NCBI GenBank assembly: GCA_945909635.1
Contig: OX246690.1
Location: forward strand, 2,604,001-2,668,000
Reading direction: 5' to 3'
Source: Clostridioides difficile_A
GTDB lineage: Bacteria > Bacillota > Clostridia > Peptostreptococcales > Peptostreptococcaceae
Length of the DNA: 64,000 bases
The notes under the pieces are model-generated. The model searched no databases and was not told the origin of the DNA. It saw nothing but the letters and a program-made list of their open reading frames with translations. A program made the translations under genes and the position numbers. Every line of letters starts with the position of its first letter. Position 1 is the stretch's first letter. Of the stretch, positions 24,714 to 34,253 are shown piece by piece.

Positions 24714-26633
24714 TTAAGGATTTGCTATCACAAATCTTTGGTCTTCACTAGGAGAAACACCTTTTTGTTTTTCTATATATTCTGTTATTATATCTGTAAT
24801 TTTAATATTTGTCTTATCACACTTCTTAATATATTTGTCTGGAACGCTATAATCCATAACAGCAATTGAATATGATTTGTTTAAATCTATAGAATCTCCT
24901 TCTGCTGTTGTAATCTTTTTAATTCTTTTACCTGGTTTATCTGTTGGAGAATACTCCATTTTAAGCCCAGAGAAATAATAAAACCATCCACTATTGTTGT
25001 TATCCACAGTTATAGAGTGTTCTAAAGTGTTAAGGAGGTCTTTACCAGTCATACTTATCTTCCATAGTGTTCCAGTCTCTCCATGCTTTAAATCAGGAAA
25101 TATTCGTTGTATATCTGTTGTTGTAACATCACCTTTATAAAGCTTAGCACTAACTCCCTTACCATTATAGCGTCCATCTTTACCATTATCTAAAAACAAT
25201 GCAATTTCACATCCACTTTTCGCACACATAGCATCTGTTATAAGGTTTCCTGTTTCAATCATAGAAAAATCTTTTTTAGCATTTCCAATTACTTTAGGAC
25301 TTATAGCTTTTGAAGAAGATGTGTTCTGTTTATCAACCATTTTTATAACATCATTTTTATCTAATGTCCCATCTATCATTCCAGCAAGACCTTCACGCAA
25401 TGAGTCTTGTATATTTTTAAAAGTAGGAAAAACAGCATATCGTCCATGTTTTAAAGCTGGTAATAATGGTTCTATTTCAGATTCACTTGGTAATGGCATC
25501 CCTTTTAAACTTGAAAACATGCCACCAGCATCACTAGATAATGCTTCTTGCCCTTCAGGAGTACTAATATAATTCATCAACTGCATCACTAAGTCATATT
25601 TTTCTTTATTTTCTGATTCAGTTAAATGCTTATTAAGACCAATGTAACAAACCATATATAATCTAGCCCAATCTCCATCTTCACCAGGACTAAAAAACGG
25701 CATAAGTGCAAATTCATCAGTAGACCCAGTTTGTTCAAAAGCTGAACGTGCCAGTAAATTAGAGTCTTCTGTCATAGCACATTGACGAGTAAACAACATA
25801 TTTTGGCTATCTTGATAGTGTAGATTTAAGTCATTCTTCTTCAGTACCCCTTTTTGGATAAGTTCTTGAAAAACATCCAAAGAAGGTTTGAAATGATCAC
25901 CAAAACTTCCACTTCCATTATTATAATTATCAAGCCATTTAGCATCTTCAGGTTTACTAAAGCTATTTGCATAGTTAAAACCAATAAATGGTGTATCTAA
26001 GACTTCTTTATTTCCAAGACTAAGTTGTAAGGAACGCATACCTGTCTTCTCAATTTTTTGACATAATTCAATGAATTCATTATAATTTTTAGGCACATCC
26101 CAACCATTTTCTTCAAATAACGTTTTATTATAGACAATAGCACGTATAGTTGCAGGTCCTGGTAAATAATAAAGCTTTCCATCTCTAGTAATAGGCTTAA
26201 GCATTGATGTATTATACTTACTGGTAAACGTCATACCAGATAAATCAATAAGTCGGTCATCCCAGTATTCCTCTCCTACATCTAGTGGCCAAGTCATAAC
26301 TATATCAGTTAAATCATCATGCTCTAAACGTGCTTTATATTCCTCTGCTAAAGTAGTATTGGCTGTGTAGTTCCCAACTTGAACAATATCAATATTAGGA
26401 AATTTTTTTTCAACAGCTTTTTCAAAGTTATTAATTGAAAAAGCATACTTAACCAAAATAGTAATAGGAGTTCGATTATCTTGGGTTACTTTTTGTGTTA
26501 GAATATCTTCTGTTTCATTTTTTGTACACCCACAAGTTATAAAAGTTACAAAAATACTAAGTAAAATTAATACCAAAGATAGTTTGATTTTATAAAAGTG
26601 CCTTAAATATTTAAGCTTCAAACATCGTAACAT
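24714..26633 (-). CDS. Lipoprotein: ABC-type solute-binding domain fused to 5'-nucleotidase C-terminal domain
   Basis: A 639-residue exported protein. A signal peptide ends in a lipobox at Cys34 or Cys36 (F-I-T-C-G-C). Residues 50-450 look like a family 1 sugar-binding protein (YKARLEHDDLTDIVMTWP, VYNKTLFEENGWDVPKNYNEF). Residues 455-639 match the 5'-nucleotidase C-terminal domain (TGNLITDAM, LFLDNGKDGR, YKGDVTTTDIQRIFPDL, TLWKISMTGKDLLNTLE), the half that binds the nucleotide base. The catalytic metallophosphatase half is missing, so it should bind rather than cleave. Its ATG lies 6 bases beyond the stop of the EAL-domain gene, whose GAGGAGTGA serves as ribosome binding site, so the two are coupled. 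No permease or ATPase is nearby, so a sensing role is favoured over transport. Confidence 0.82.
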   Translation of the reverse strand: MLRCLKLKYLRHFYKIKLSLVLILLSIFVTFITCGCTKNETEDILTQKVTQDNRTPITILVKYAFSINNFEKAVEKKFPNIDIVQVGNYTANTTLAEEYKARLEHDDLTDIVMTWPLDVGEEYWDDRLIDLSGMTFTSKYNTSMLKPITRDGKLYYLPGPATIRAIVYNKTLFEENGWDVPKNYNEFIELCQKIEKTGMRSLQLSLGNKEVLDTPFIGFNYANSFSKPEDAKWLDNYNNGSGSFGDHFKPSLDVFQELIQKGVLKKNDLNLHYQDSQNMLFTRQCAMTEDSNLLARSAFEQTGSTDEFALMPFFSPGEDGDWARLYMVCYIGLNKHLTESENKEKYDLVMQLMNYISTPEGQEALSSDAGGMFSSLKGMPLPSESEIEPLLPALKHGRYAVFPTFKNIQDSLREGLAGMIDGTLDKNDVIKMVDKQNTSSSKAISPKVIGNAKKDFSMIETGNLITDAMCAKSGCEIALFLDNGKDGRYNGKGVSAKLYKGDVTTTDIQRIFPDLKHGETGTLWKISMTGKDLLNTLEHSITVDNNNSGWFYYFSGLKMEYSPTDKPGKRIKKITTAEGDSIDLNKSYSIAVMDYSVPDKYIKKCDKTNIKITDIITEYIEKQKGVSPSEDQRFVIANP

Positions 26634-26639
26634 ATAGTA

Positions 26640-28925
26640 TCACTCCTCATCATTTTTTGGTAACCCAAATAAAAGTTCTTCAAAATTTGAAATTGGCATT
26701 GGTTTTGCAAATACATATCCTTGAATATAGTCACAACCTATTTCTTTTAGCATTTTTACTTGATTATACTCTTCAACACCTTCTGCCACAGTAGTCATAG
26801 AAAGTGATTTTGCCATAACAATGATACTGCTTACTACAGACTTAGTACGACCATAGTTGTTTTTAGTATTTCTAAAAAATATCTTATCTAATTTTAATGT
26901 ATCTACAGGTATATCCTGTATAAGATTTAGTGAAGAATATCCACTTCCAAAATCATCCATAGAACATCCAAATCCCATTGAATGAATTTCATCAATAATG
27001 GCAGATAAACGTTCAGTATCTTCATATACCATATTTTCTGTCAGCTCAATCTCAATATACTGTGAAGGCACACTATAACGTGAAAAAATTTCATAATACT
27101 TATCTAAAAACTTTTCATCTTTTAATTGAATCCTTGAACAGTTTACAGATATTTTTACTAAATCTTTACCTTCATTTAGCCATCTTTGCAAAGTCATACA
27201 AACATTTTCAAATACCCATAAATCTACATTTACAATAAATCCATTTTTCTCAAACAATGGGATAAATGCGTCTGGATAAATCATACCTTCTGATTTACTA
27301 ATCCAACGAACTAATGCCTCTGCTCCCCCTATTTTCTCATTTTCAGTCATATATTTAGGTTGTAGATATACTTGGAATTCTCCTTCTTCTAAGGCACTTT
27401 CCATCATATCCTCTAACTGTTTTTCACGTACTAATTGTTGACGAACCTTTTCATTATAAATAGAATACTTTATCTTATTATTTTTAAAATCTTTTGTAGA
27501 ATCACGCAATGCAAGTTTTGCGCGGTCAGCCATGTACGGAAATTCCATAGAAGTATCTGTAATTATAAAAACACCAAATTGTATGGAAAGAGAAGCCCAC
27601 TCAAACCCATATTTTCCGGAATTTTTCATAATAGCATCATACCAATCTTCAAATCTTCTAGTAAGAGAAGAGTCCTCACTATATGATATGAGTATACAGA
27701 AGTTATCTGCAAACAATCTTCCCATACATTCATTAGGAGCTAAAAGAGAGGTTATACCATCATACACTCCTCGTAATATAGAATCTCCTGCTTTTCTTCC
27801 AAACTGGTCATTTAGCATTTTAAACTTTTCAATATTCATATATACAAGTGCATATTGTTCAGAAGATTGATTTAATAAGTCATCTGAGATATTATAAAAT
27901 TTCTGTATTGTATTTCCTTTAGTCACAGTATCTACATAGGCAATCTGTTCTAAGTTCTTCTTATGTCGATAAAAAGATATTATCAAAGCTATTGTAAGAA
28001 TTGCAAATGCTAATGTTATAAAACCACATAATAATAATGTAATCTTTAACAATAAGTTAGATTTTGCATTTACTACAGATACTGGCACAAAAGTTAACAA
28101 ATACCAATTTTCCTGTCCAATAGGAATATATACCATATATTCGTGTGAACCATTTAATTTAAACCCAATTTGCCCACTAAGATTATTGTTTATATCATTT
28201 TTCATCTTGCTGAAGTCACTATTAGAATCTAACTGAGATTGGCTTATAGTGTTCAGTATATTATACCCTGTTTTTTCAGCAATAGGAGATGATGAACGAA
28301 CTACCACTGTACCATCTTTATTGATAATATGTGAATATGCTTGATTGTTAAATGAAGTCATAGATAGCACTTTATCAAAGGCTTCAGGAGAATAACTTAT
28401 CGCAAGTGCAACTATATTTTTATTATCAATCGACACATTATCTAGTGGGACAGCAAAAACTATACATTCTTTATTATCTATCATTTGTGACACAGACATA
28501 GATTCTTTCTTATTTATGACAGCATCTTGAAGGTATGCATCACTGCTAAGAGAAACTGATTCGCCATCAGAATTATACGCAACTCCATTTTCATCAATCA
28601 TCATAATATCTTGGCAATTCCAATATTTTTTTTGAGAATCCATTATAGGTTTCGCTTTCTGAAAAGAATCTATATTTGTATTTTTTATCATTAATGCTAT
28701 TGTATCTAATATAGAGTAGCTGTCATCAATAATCTTACTCACATTACTACCTATTCTATTAGATATTTCTTGAAGATAGTTGCTACTTTCTTCTTGCACA
28801 GTGTTTCTCAATTTACAATAGTATTTAAAACATATTACACCCATAAAAAAACATACAACTATGAATACTATCGCTATTGTCCTAACCATTTGTGTGCTGT
28901 TTAACGCTTTTCTTTTTACACTCAT
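26640..28925 (-). CDS. Membrane c-di-GMP phosphodiesterase: dCACHE-like sensor, degenerate GGDEF, intact EAL
   Basis: A 761-residue protein with AAGGGG before the ATG. One transmembrane helix (residues 13-35) is followed by an extracytoplasmic double-CACHE-like sensor to about 300 and a second helix (303-328). The GGDEF-like domain (345-500) has FADNF where GGDEF should be, so it is not a cyclase; it may bind GTP as a regulator. The EAL domain (510-755) keeps E-A-L-V-R-W, the N in SVNCS, E-L-T-E-N, DDFGSGYSS, the lysine of LKLDK, and VAEGVEE, so it should hydrolyse c-di-GMP. It is coupled to the binding-protein/nucleotidase fusion that follows, which may present a ligand to the sensor. Confidence 0.9.
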   Translation of the reverse strand: MSVKRKALNSTQMVRTIAIVFIVVCFFMGVICFKYYCKLRNTVQEESSNYLQEISNRIGSNVSKIIDDSYSILDTIALMIKNTNIDSFQKAKPIMDSQKKYWNCQDIMMIDENGVAYNSDGESVSLSSDAYLQDAVINKKESMSVSQMIDNKECIVFAVPLDNVSIDNKNIVALAISYSPEAFDKVLSMTSFNNQAYSHIINKDGTVVVRSSSPIAEKTGYNILNTISQSQLDSNSDFSKMKNDINNNLSGQIGFKLNGSHEYMVYIPIGQENWYLLTFVPVSVVNAKSNLLLKITLLLCGFITLAFAILTIALIISFYRHKKNLEQIAYVDTVTKGNTIQKFYNISDDLLNQSSEQYALVYMNIEKFKMLNDQFGRKAGDSILRGVYDGITSLLAPNECMGRLFADNFCILISYSEDSSLTRRFEDWYDAIMKNSGKYGFEWASLSIQFGVFIITDTSMEFPYMADRAKLALRDSTKDFKNNKIKYSIYNEKVRQQLVREKQLEDMMESALEEGEFQVYLQPKYMTENEKIGGAEALVRWISKSEGMIYPDAFIPLFEKNGFIVNVDLWVFENVCMTLQRWLNEGKDLVKISVNCSRIQLKDEKFLDKYYEIFSRYSVPSQYIEIELTENMVYEDTERLSAIIDEIHSMGFGCSMDDFGSGYSSLNLIQDIPVDTLKLDKIFFRNTKNNYGRTKSVVSSIIVMAKSLSMTTVAEGVEEYNQVKMLKEIGCDYIQGYVFAKPMPISNFEELLFGLPKNDEE

Positions 28926-29635
28926 ATAATACCCCTTGAATAATAAATCTAAATATGTATTAATAATTAAAGACTTCCGAATTTAACTTAAACTTAGTAA
29001 GTAATTTATTGTATAATACAAGTTTAGATTAATAATTAAATACCTTCATTTATACAAAAACCGTTATCTTCTACTATACTACTTAAGAAAACAAGAATTT
29101 AATATATTCATTTCTAATCTCATAATAATCATTTTTTGAAAATAAAAGCTTAATAGTTATTTTTATTAATTTATAATTTATAAAAGATTGTTTAATATTC
29201 TATTAATGATTAAAAATAATTAGACATTAATTTCTTAATATAGTAACCTATCCTTATTATAGCTTCTATATTTTAATTTTGGAATAGTTTAGATATTTTT
29301 TATATTTATATATAATAATATCTTGATTTTTTTAGAAATCTATGTACCATATATTTCTAAACATACCCAAAAAACTTATAATTTACCTATATTTTATTAA
29401 TATATTTATTTTTTAATAGATAATAACAATACTATAAAAATAAAATAACAACACTATTAATAAACATTATTTTATAAGAAGTTATCCATAAATAAAAAAA
29501 GGTTAATACTATAAAATCAAATAAATTGATTTTATAGTATTAACTTTAAGGTTGAACAATTAATTAAATAGAATAATCTCTTTTCAAACTCCTACTAAAA
29601 TTAATTATTTTTATTTTGTATTTTTATATTAAGAG
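28926..29635. other. AT-rich intergenic region
   Basis: About 710 bases without a gene. It holds the promoter region of the leftward EAL gene on its left and the terminator of the LevR-type gene (29502-29544) on its right. Otherwise I see only AT-rich sequence. Confidence 0.55.
29502..29544 (-). terminator. Terminator of the LevR-type regulator gene
   Basis: A perfect 19-bp stem (GTTAATACTATAAAATCAA and its complement) with a 5-base loop; on the minus strand it is followed by CC and seven T. Confidence 0.9.
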
Positions 29636-32560
29636 CTAACTTAATATCTTTTTTATCTCATTTTTATCTTCAGTATTTAATAGAACTTCTAAAGTATGCT
29701 GGTCATTAATTTTTGAAAACAAGCTTCGTATCTCTTTTTTGTTATTTTCTTTAAGGGCTAATAATACTACTAAATCTACCATAAATTTATTATCCCATAC
29801 AATAGGTTTATTTAACCGTGCTATGGCTATTGCAGGTTTTATAACGTTTTCTGGAAGTCCATGTGGTACAGCTACTTTTGAACCCATCACAACACTTCCC
29901 ATAGCCTCTCTTTTATATACACTTAAGATATACTTTGAGTCTACATAGCCACCTTCTTCAAGCTTTGAAACAAGTGTATCAATTATATACTCCTTTGAAA
30001 TTCCTTCAAAATTGTATAAAATCAAATCTTCATGTATTAAGTTATTCAATTGATTGTCACTATTTAAAGCTGGCGGTTTATTATTTAAGTGTTCTAAGAC
30101 TTTATTAATACCATTTTTACCAAGTACTTCATTATAAGAAATAAAAGGTACATTTTTGTAATCTATATCAATAGTTCCACAGATAGCAATGATATTGTAT
30201 TCAGCTTCAATATCATTTAACTCTTCTTCTAAATTATTATTTAAAAAAGCAATTGGCTTCACTTCAATTGAAGTATCATATTCCTTAATTTGTTTTTCTA
30301 TATGCTCCTTTAAGTTTAAAGCGGTACCCACACCACTCAAACACAATGTAATAATTACATTCTTCTTTCCATATTCATTTTTTCTATAACTAAACTTATT
30401 TGTATTTATCATGGCATAATTTTTATTTTTCTTTAAATCTGCTATTATACCATCTAAACTTTTCCCTTCAATAGTTGCAAGTTTTCCTGCCTCCATTGCC
30501 AATAATGTATCTACTCTATTTACAGTTTTACATCTAATTCCAAGTCTTTTTTCAACCTCATCACCAAGAATTACTAAAGAACCCATATCAATTAGAACTA
30601 GAATCCCTTTCCTAGCTTCTATCTTTTGAAGTTCTTCTAATACATGTTCTATACCTTCTGATGGTGAATCTGTAAGTGCTATTTCTATACCTAATGTACA
30701 CTCTATACCAAGAATATGATTTACGACATTAGACATTTCAATACCAACTTTACCATGTGTAACTATTACTACTTTTACTTTATCTTTTATACTTTCATCA
30801 TTATAACAAAATTTATTTATATAATAAGCTAAATATCCAAGTTCATCTTCTGGAAATGTTACTTGTGTTAAGTCTTCTACTATACCCATTATATATCTAG
30901 ATAACTCATATTCCATTGGCATTGATGCTTTTATTTTATCTAGACTTGGATTTATTATAGTTTTTCCATCTTTTATCCTTCCTATAGCATGTTCGATATG
31001 AATTGCTAGAGCTAAATATAGTCCCTGATTTACATGTTTAAACTGCTCTTTAATAAATATTATTACCTTATCCATTATCTCAAGTGTAGACTCTTTTAAT
31101 TGTCCACCCCAGTCTATTCTGCTTCTTCTGTCAGACAAGTTTTTATTATTTTTAATAGCATTAAACTTTTTATCCAACTTTTCTATAAATGCATTTTTTA
31201 ATTCTTCTTCAGAAAAACATTTACTCTCCAGAACCTTAAGTTCTTTTTCTGCATAATTGTATATCTCACTTATTTCATTATCTGATAAAATTCTATTTTT
31301 TCCACTAACCAATTCACTAATATCTATATATATATCTTCAACTGAGAACTCAGAATACTTTTCATTTTCACAATTACAATCATAATACCCACTTTTTATA
31401 TAATCCCTTAAACTATCTAAATCTATAATTACCTTATCACTAGAAAATATTGACTTACTAAAAGCCCTAGCACAGGTTACTTGTATATCACTCTTTAACT
31501 GACCTATATTTCCAGTACACTTATAATTCATTAGTGCGCACATAACTTCTTTAGTTATTATAAAATTCTTGTTTACTCTTTTTGCTTCTCTTTCAAAAAA
31601 CTTTATTATTATCTCATATCTTTCAGACTTTGGTCTTTCACTCATATTAGGTAAATTTATTACCATTGGTATACGTCTTCTAAAAGTCTGAAGTAAATTA
31701 GAATTTGGATTTTCTGTTGTAGCACTTATTATGAGAACATTTGCCTTTCTAGTAGAACTACTTTCTCCTAATCTTCTAAATTCACCTCTATCTATTAATG
31801 AAAATAGTATCTCTTGCCCAGCAGCAGGCAATCTATGAATTTCATCTAAAAATAAAATTCCATTATCGGCCTTTTCTACAAGACCTTCTCTATTTGCATC
31901 TGCTCCTGTATATGCACCTTTTACTACTCCAAAAAGTTGAGCTATCAGTAAATTAGGATTTTCTGCATAATCTGCACAGTTAAATACTATAAATGGGCTA
32001 TTTTCTTCTTTGATATTATTTTTCACAGCATATTTATACATACATGTGGCTAGTTCACTTTTTCCTACACCTGTTTCTCCATATATTATAGTGTGAAGAC
32101 CATTAGGAGGATACATTATTGCTGACTTAGCTAAGTTTACCTTTTCTTTTAGGCTTCCCTTTATACCTATCAAGTCTTCAAATCCATCTTCTTCTACAAC
32201 TTTGCTTACCTTTACATACTTTCCCGATGACGCTAAGTCTTTGTCTTTAATACCACCCTTTGACTGATTTAAATTTTCTTCTTTTAATAATTTTGACACT
32301 GCACTTCTTGATATGTTATATCCATTATCTATTAATATCTCGGTTATTTTTCTTTCAGACATCTGAGGGTTTTCACTTACAATTTTTGATATATCTTTTA
32401 TTAAGATTTTTTTTCTTCTTTCTCTTGAATCTAAAATATTATTTTTTTTTCTTACTGCTATAACTTCAGACCTAGCTACATCTAACATTTCAGCAAGTTC
32501 TTGGTCAGTATATGGATTTTTTTTGTCTTCTCTTTCTATTTCTCTTAATATTTTATCCAT
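29636..32560 (-). CDS. LevR/ManR-type sigma-54-dependent PTS activator
   Basis: A 974-residue activator. The start is ATG 32560; the ORF from 32575 opens with a GTG inside the GTGAGGAGG ribosome binding site. N-terminal helix-turn-helix segments (residues 15-95) precede an AAA+ domain with Walker A GETGVGKSE (161-169), GAYTGA (215-220, the loop that contacts sigma-54) and LFLDE. Then come a PRD (about 490-590), a IIA-Man-like domain (VVIVTHGKVG), a IIB-like domain (LCLSGVGT) and a C-terminal IIA-like domain (VAVPHG). It is phosphorylated by PTS proteins and activates a -24/-12 promoter. The nearest such promoter is that of the PTS operon at 22503, 7 kb away. Confidence 0.92.
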   Translation of the reverse strand: MDKILREIEREDKKNPYTDQELAEMLDVARSEVIAVRKKNNILDSRERRKKILIKDISKIVSENPQMSERKITEILIDNGYNISRSAVSKLLKEENLNQSKGGIKDKDLASSGKYVKVSKVVEEDGFEDLIGIKGSLKEKVNLAKSAIMYPPNGLHTIIYGETGVGKSELATCMYKYAVKNNIKEENSPFIVFNCADYAENPNLLIAQLFGVVKGAYTGADANREGLVEKADNGILFLDEIHRLPAAGQEILFSLIDRGEFRRLGESSSTRKANVLIISATTENPNSNLLQTFRRRIPMVINLPNMSERPKSERYEIIIKFFEREAKRVNKNFIITKEVMCALMNYKCTGNIGQLKSDIQVTCARAFSKSIFSSDKVIIDLDSLRDYIKSGYYDCNCENEKYSEFSVEDIYIDISELVSGKNRILSDNEISEIYNYAEKELKVLESKCFSEEELKNAFIEKLDKKFNAIKNNKNLSDRRSRIDWGGQLKESTLEIMDKVIIFIKEQFKHVNQGLYLALAIHIEHAIGRIKDGKTIINPSLDKIKASMPMEYELSRYIMGIVEDLTQVTFPEDELGYLAYYINKFCYNDESIKDKVKVVIVTHGKVGIEMSNVVNHILGIECTLGIEIALTDSPSEGIEHVLEELQKIEARKGILVLIDMGSLVILGDEVEKRLGIRCKTVNRVDTLLAMEAGKLATIEGKSLDGIIADLKKNKNYAMINTNKFSYRKNEYGKKNVIITLCLSGVGTALNLKEHIEKQIKEYDTSIEVKPIAFLNNNLEEELNDIEAEYNIIAICGTIDIDYKNVPFISYNEVLGKNGINKVLEHLNNKPPALNSDNQLNNLIHEDLILYNFEGISKEYIIDTLVSKLEEGGYVDSKYILSVYKREAMGSVVMGSKVAVPHGLPENVIKPAIAIARLNKPIVWDNKFMVDLVVLLALKENNKKEIRSLFSKINDQHTLEVLLNTEDKNEIKKILS

Positions 32561-32612
32561 CTTTCGCCTCCTCACTTAAAAAATTAATCTATTTCAATAT
32601 ATTATACACCAA

Positions 32613-32644
32613 AATAAGACTAGGCAAAATAGCCTAGCCTTATT
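32613..32644 (-). terminator. Terminator of the xpt-transaldolase unit
   Basis: AATAAG-CTAGGC / GCCTAG-CTTATT with one internal mismatch and a 6-base loop, followed on the minus strand by a short T-run. Confidence 0.75.
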
Positions 32645-32697
32645 ACTTAGAATTTCCATAATAACCTCTTTAATATACTCATAATCACACTTTGTAA

Positions 32698-33348
32698 TTA
32701 TAATTTTAAAGACGCACCTTCCCAATCCTTCATAAAGCTATCTATTCCTTTGTCTGTCAAAGGATGCTTAATCATTTGGTTTATAACTTTAAGAGGAACT
32801 GTTGCTATATCTGCTCCCATTCTAGCAGCTTGTAAAACATGTATTGGATTTCTAACACTAGCAACTATTATTTGAGCCTCAATACTATTTACACTAAATA
32901 TATCAACGATTTCTTCAATTAAATCAAGACCATTTTGTGATATATCATCTAATCTTCCAACAAAAGGACTTACATATGTAGCACCAGCTCTAGCAGCTAA
33001 AAGAGCTTGTCCAGCAGAAAAAATAAGTGTAACATTAGTCTTTATACCTTTGCTTGATAGTACTTTTACTGCTTTTAAACCTTCTGCTGTCATAGGTATT
33101 TTTATAACTATATTTTTATGTATCTTAGATAACTTTTCTGCTTCTTCTATCATTCCTTTATGCTCTAAACTTATTACTTCTGCACTTATTGGTCCATCTA
33201 CTATCTCGCTTATATCTTTAACTACCTCTATAAAATCTCTACCTTCTTTAGCTATTAGTGATGGATTAGTAGTCACTCCACATATCACACCTAAATCATT
33301 TGCTTCTTTTATCTCTTCAATATTGGCTGTGTCTATAAAAAATCTCAT
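32698..33348 (-). CDS. tal: Transaldolase (fructose-6-phosphate aldolase-like, TalC type)
   Basis: A 216-residue short transaldolase. I place the start at ATG 33348 after ATGGAGG; the ORF from 33393 has no such site and the family begins MRFFIDTA. It has MRFFIDTANIEEIKE, GVTTNPSLI, V-I-K-I-P-M-T with the Schiff-base lysine, NVTLIFSAGQALLAARAGATYVSPFVGR, and the C-terminal helix. It moves a dihydroxyacetone unit between sugar phosphates in the non-oxidative pentose phosphate pathway. It follows xpt after 64 bases, with no terminator between, so it may share the guanine-riboswitch transcript; an internal -10-like TATACT leaves a separate promoter possible. Confidence 0.92.
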   Translation of the reverse strand: MRFFIDTANIEEIKEANDLGVICGVTTNPSLIAKEGRDFIEVVKDISEIVDGPISAEVISLEHKGMIEEAEKLSKIHKNIVIKIPMTAEGLKAVKVLSSKGIKTNVTLIFSAGQALLAARAGATYVSPFVGRLDDISQNGLDLIEEIVDIFSVNSIEAQIIVASVRNPIHVLQAARMGADIATVPLKVINQMIKHPLTDKGIDSFMKDWEGASLKL

Positions 33349-33412
33349 TAAAAAATCCTCCATAATTACATAATTAAAATACGTGCTAAACACAAGTATA
33401 TAATATCATAAA

Positions 33413-33985
33413 TTACCTAAATTTTACAGTTCCATTATCTATAGATTCAACTACTGCCAAAGACTCCAGTCTTACATTATTAGCCTTTAAAAGCGCCCCT
33501 CCAGCTTGGAAGCCTTTTTCAATAACTATTCCTACTCCAACTAGGCTTGCCTCTGCCTGCTCAATTAAATCTTTAAGTCCAAGAGCAGCTCTTCCATTTG
33601 CAAGGAAATCATCTACTATTAGTATCTTCTCACCTTTATTTATATACTTTTTAGAAACTTTAACTGAGTATTCCTTTGCCTTAGTAAATGAATATACATT
33701 AGTTTCATATACATCTTTATCCAAGTTTTTAGATTCTGATTTTTTTGCAAATACTACAGGTGCATTGTCAAAATACTGTGAAACAATTGATGCTATAGCT
33801 ATTCCTGAAGCCTCTATTGTAAATATTTTATCTACCTTTTCTCCTTTAAATCTCTCTTTGAACTCTCTTCCTATTTCATTTAAAAAAGCTACATCAATTT
33901 GATGATTTAAAAAGCTATCAACCTTTAGTATATCATTTCCTGAAACACTGCCTTCTCTCAATATCTTCTCTTGTAAAGCCTTCAT
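33413..33985 (-). CDS. xpt: Xanthine phosphoribosyltransferase
   Basis: A 190-residue purine phosphoribosyltransferase of usual length. It shows VDSFLNHQID near the N-terminus, the substrate-contacting EASGIAIAS, and the PRPP loop ILIVDDFLANGRAA, ending in an E-S-L-A-V-V-E-S motif. It converts xanthine (and guanine) plus PRPP to the nucleotide, a salvage step in the cytoplasm. A guanine riboswitch lies upstream (34093-34253), the classic xpt control in Firmicutes: when guanine is plentiful the transcript ends early. A transaldolase gene follows closely and may be co-transcribed. Confidence 0.94.
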   Translation of the reverse strand: MKALQEKILREGSVSGNDILKVDSFLNHQIDVAFLNEIGREFKERFKGEKVDKIFTIEASGIAIASIVSQYFDNAPVVFAKKSESKNLDKDVYETNVYSFTKAKEYSVKVSKKYINKGEKILIVDDFLANGRAALGLKDLIEQAEASLVGVGIVIEKGFQAGGALLKANNVRLESLAVVESIDNGTVKFR

Positions 33986-34092
33986 TGGACTCCCACCTAA
34001 CCCTTTCTAAAATTAAAAATTATATTAACAAAAAATTATATTTGCTTTAATTTTGCTATATATTATCAGTATCTTATATTAAAATACTAAAA

Positions 34093-34123
34093 AAGCTCCT
34101 GTCTATATCATAGACAGGAGCTT
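34093..34123 (-). terminator. Riboswitch terminator upstream of xpt
   Basis: A perfect 14-bp stem AAGCTCCTGTCTAT with its complement and a 3-base loop, followed on the minus strand by a T-run. The CTCCTGT arm can instead pair with ACAGGAG at the 3' side of aptamer P1, which gives the antiterminator. Confidence 0.9.
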
Positions 34124-34186
34124 AAAATTCAAAGTAATTAACTTAATATATAATTTAAAATAAGTATAAACTATATCTTCTTCACT

Positions 34187-34253
34187 CCTGTAGTCAAGCT
34201 ATTAATGGTAGCTTAGTAGAAACATTTGAACCATATTATCAAAAATATACAGG
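34187..34253 (-). promoter_or_regulatory. Purine (guanine-type) riboswitch aptamer
   Basis: On the minus strand P1 is CCTGTA / TACAGG. Between them are the purine aptamer hallmarks: TATATT at J1/2, ATATGG, TTTCTAC in J2/3, CTACCATTAATAG for the second loop, and TTGACTAC closing P1. The pairing base in G-A-C-T-A is C, so the ligand is guanine (or xanthine/hypoxanthine) rather than adenine. With ligand bound P1 is stable, the terminator at 34093 forms and xpt is off. Confidence 0.93.

Noticed and set aside
27435..27870. Plus-strand ORFs inside the EAL-domain gene
   Set aside because: They are antisense shadows of a long, well-supported gene and have no ribosome binding sites.
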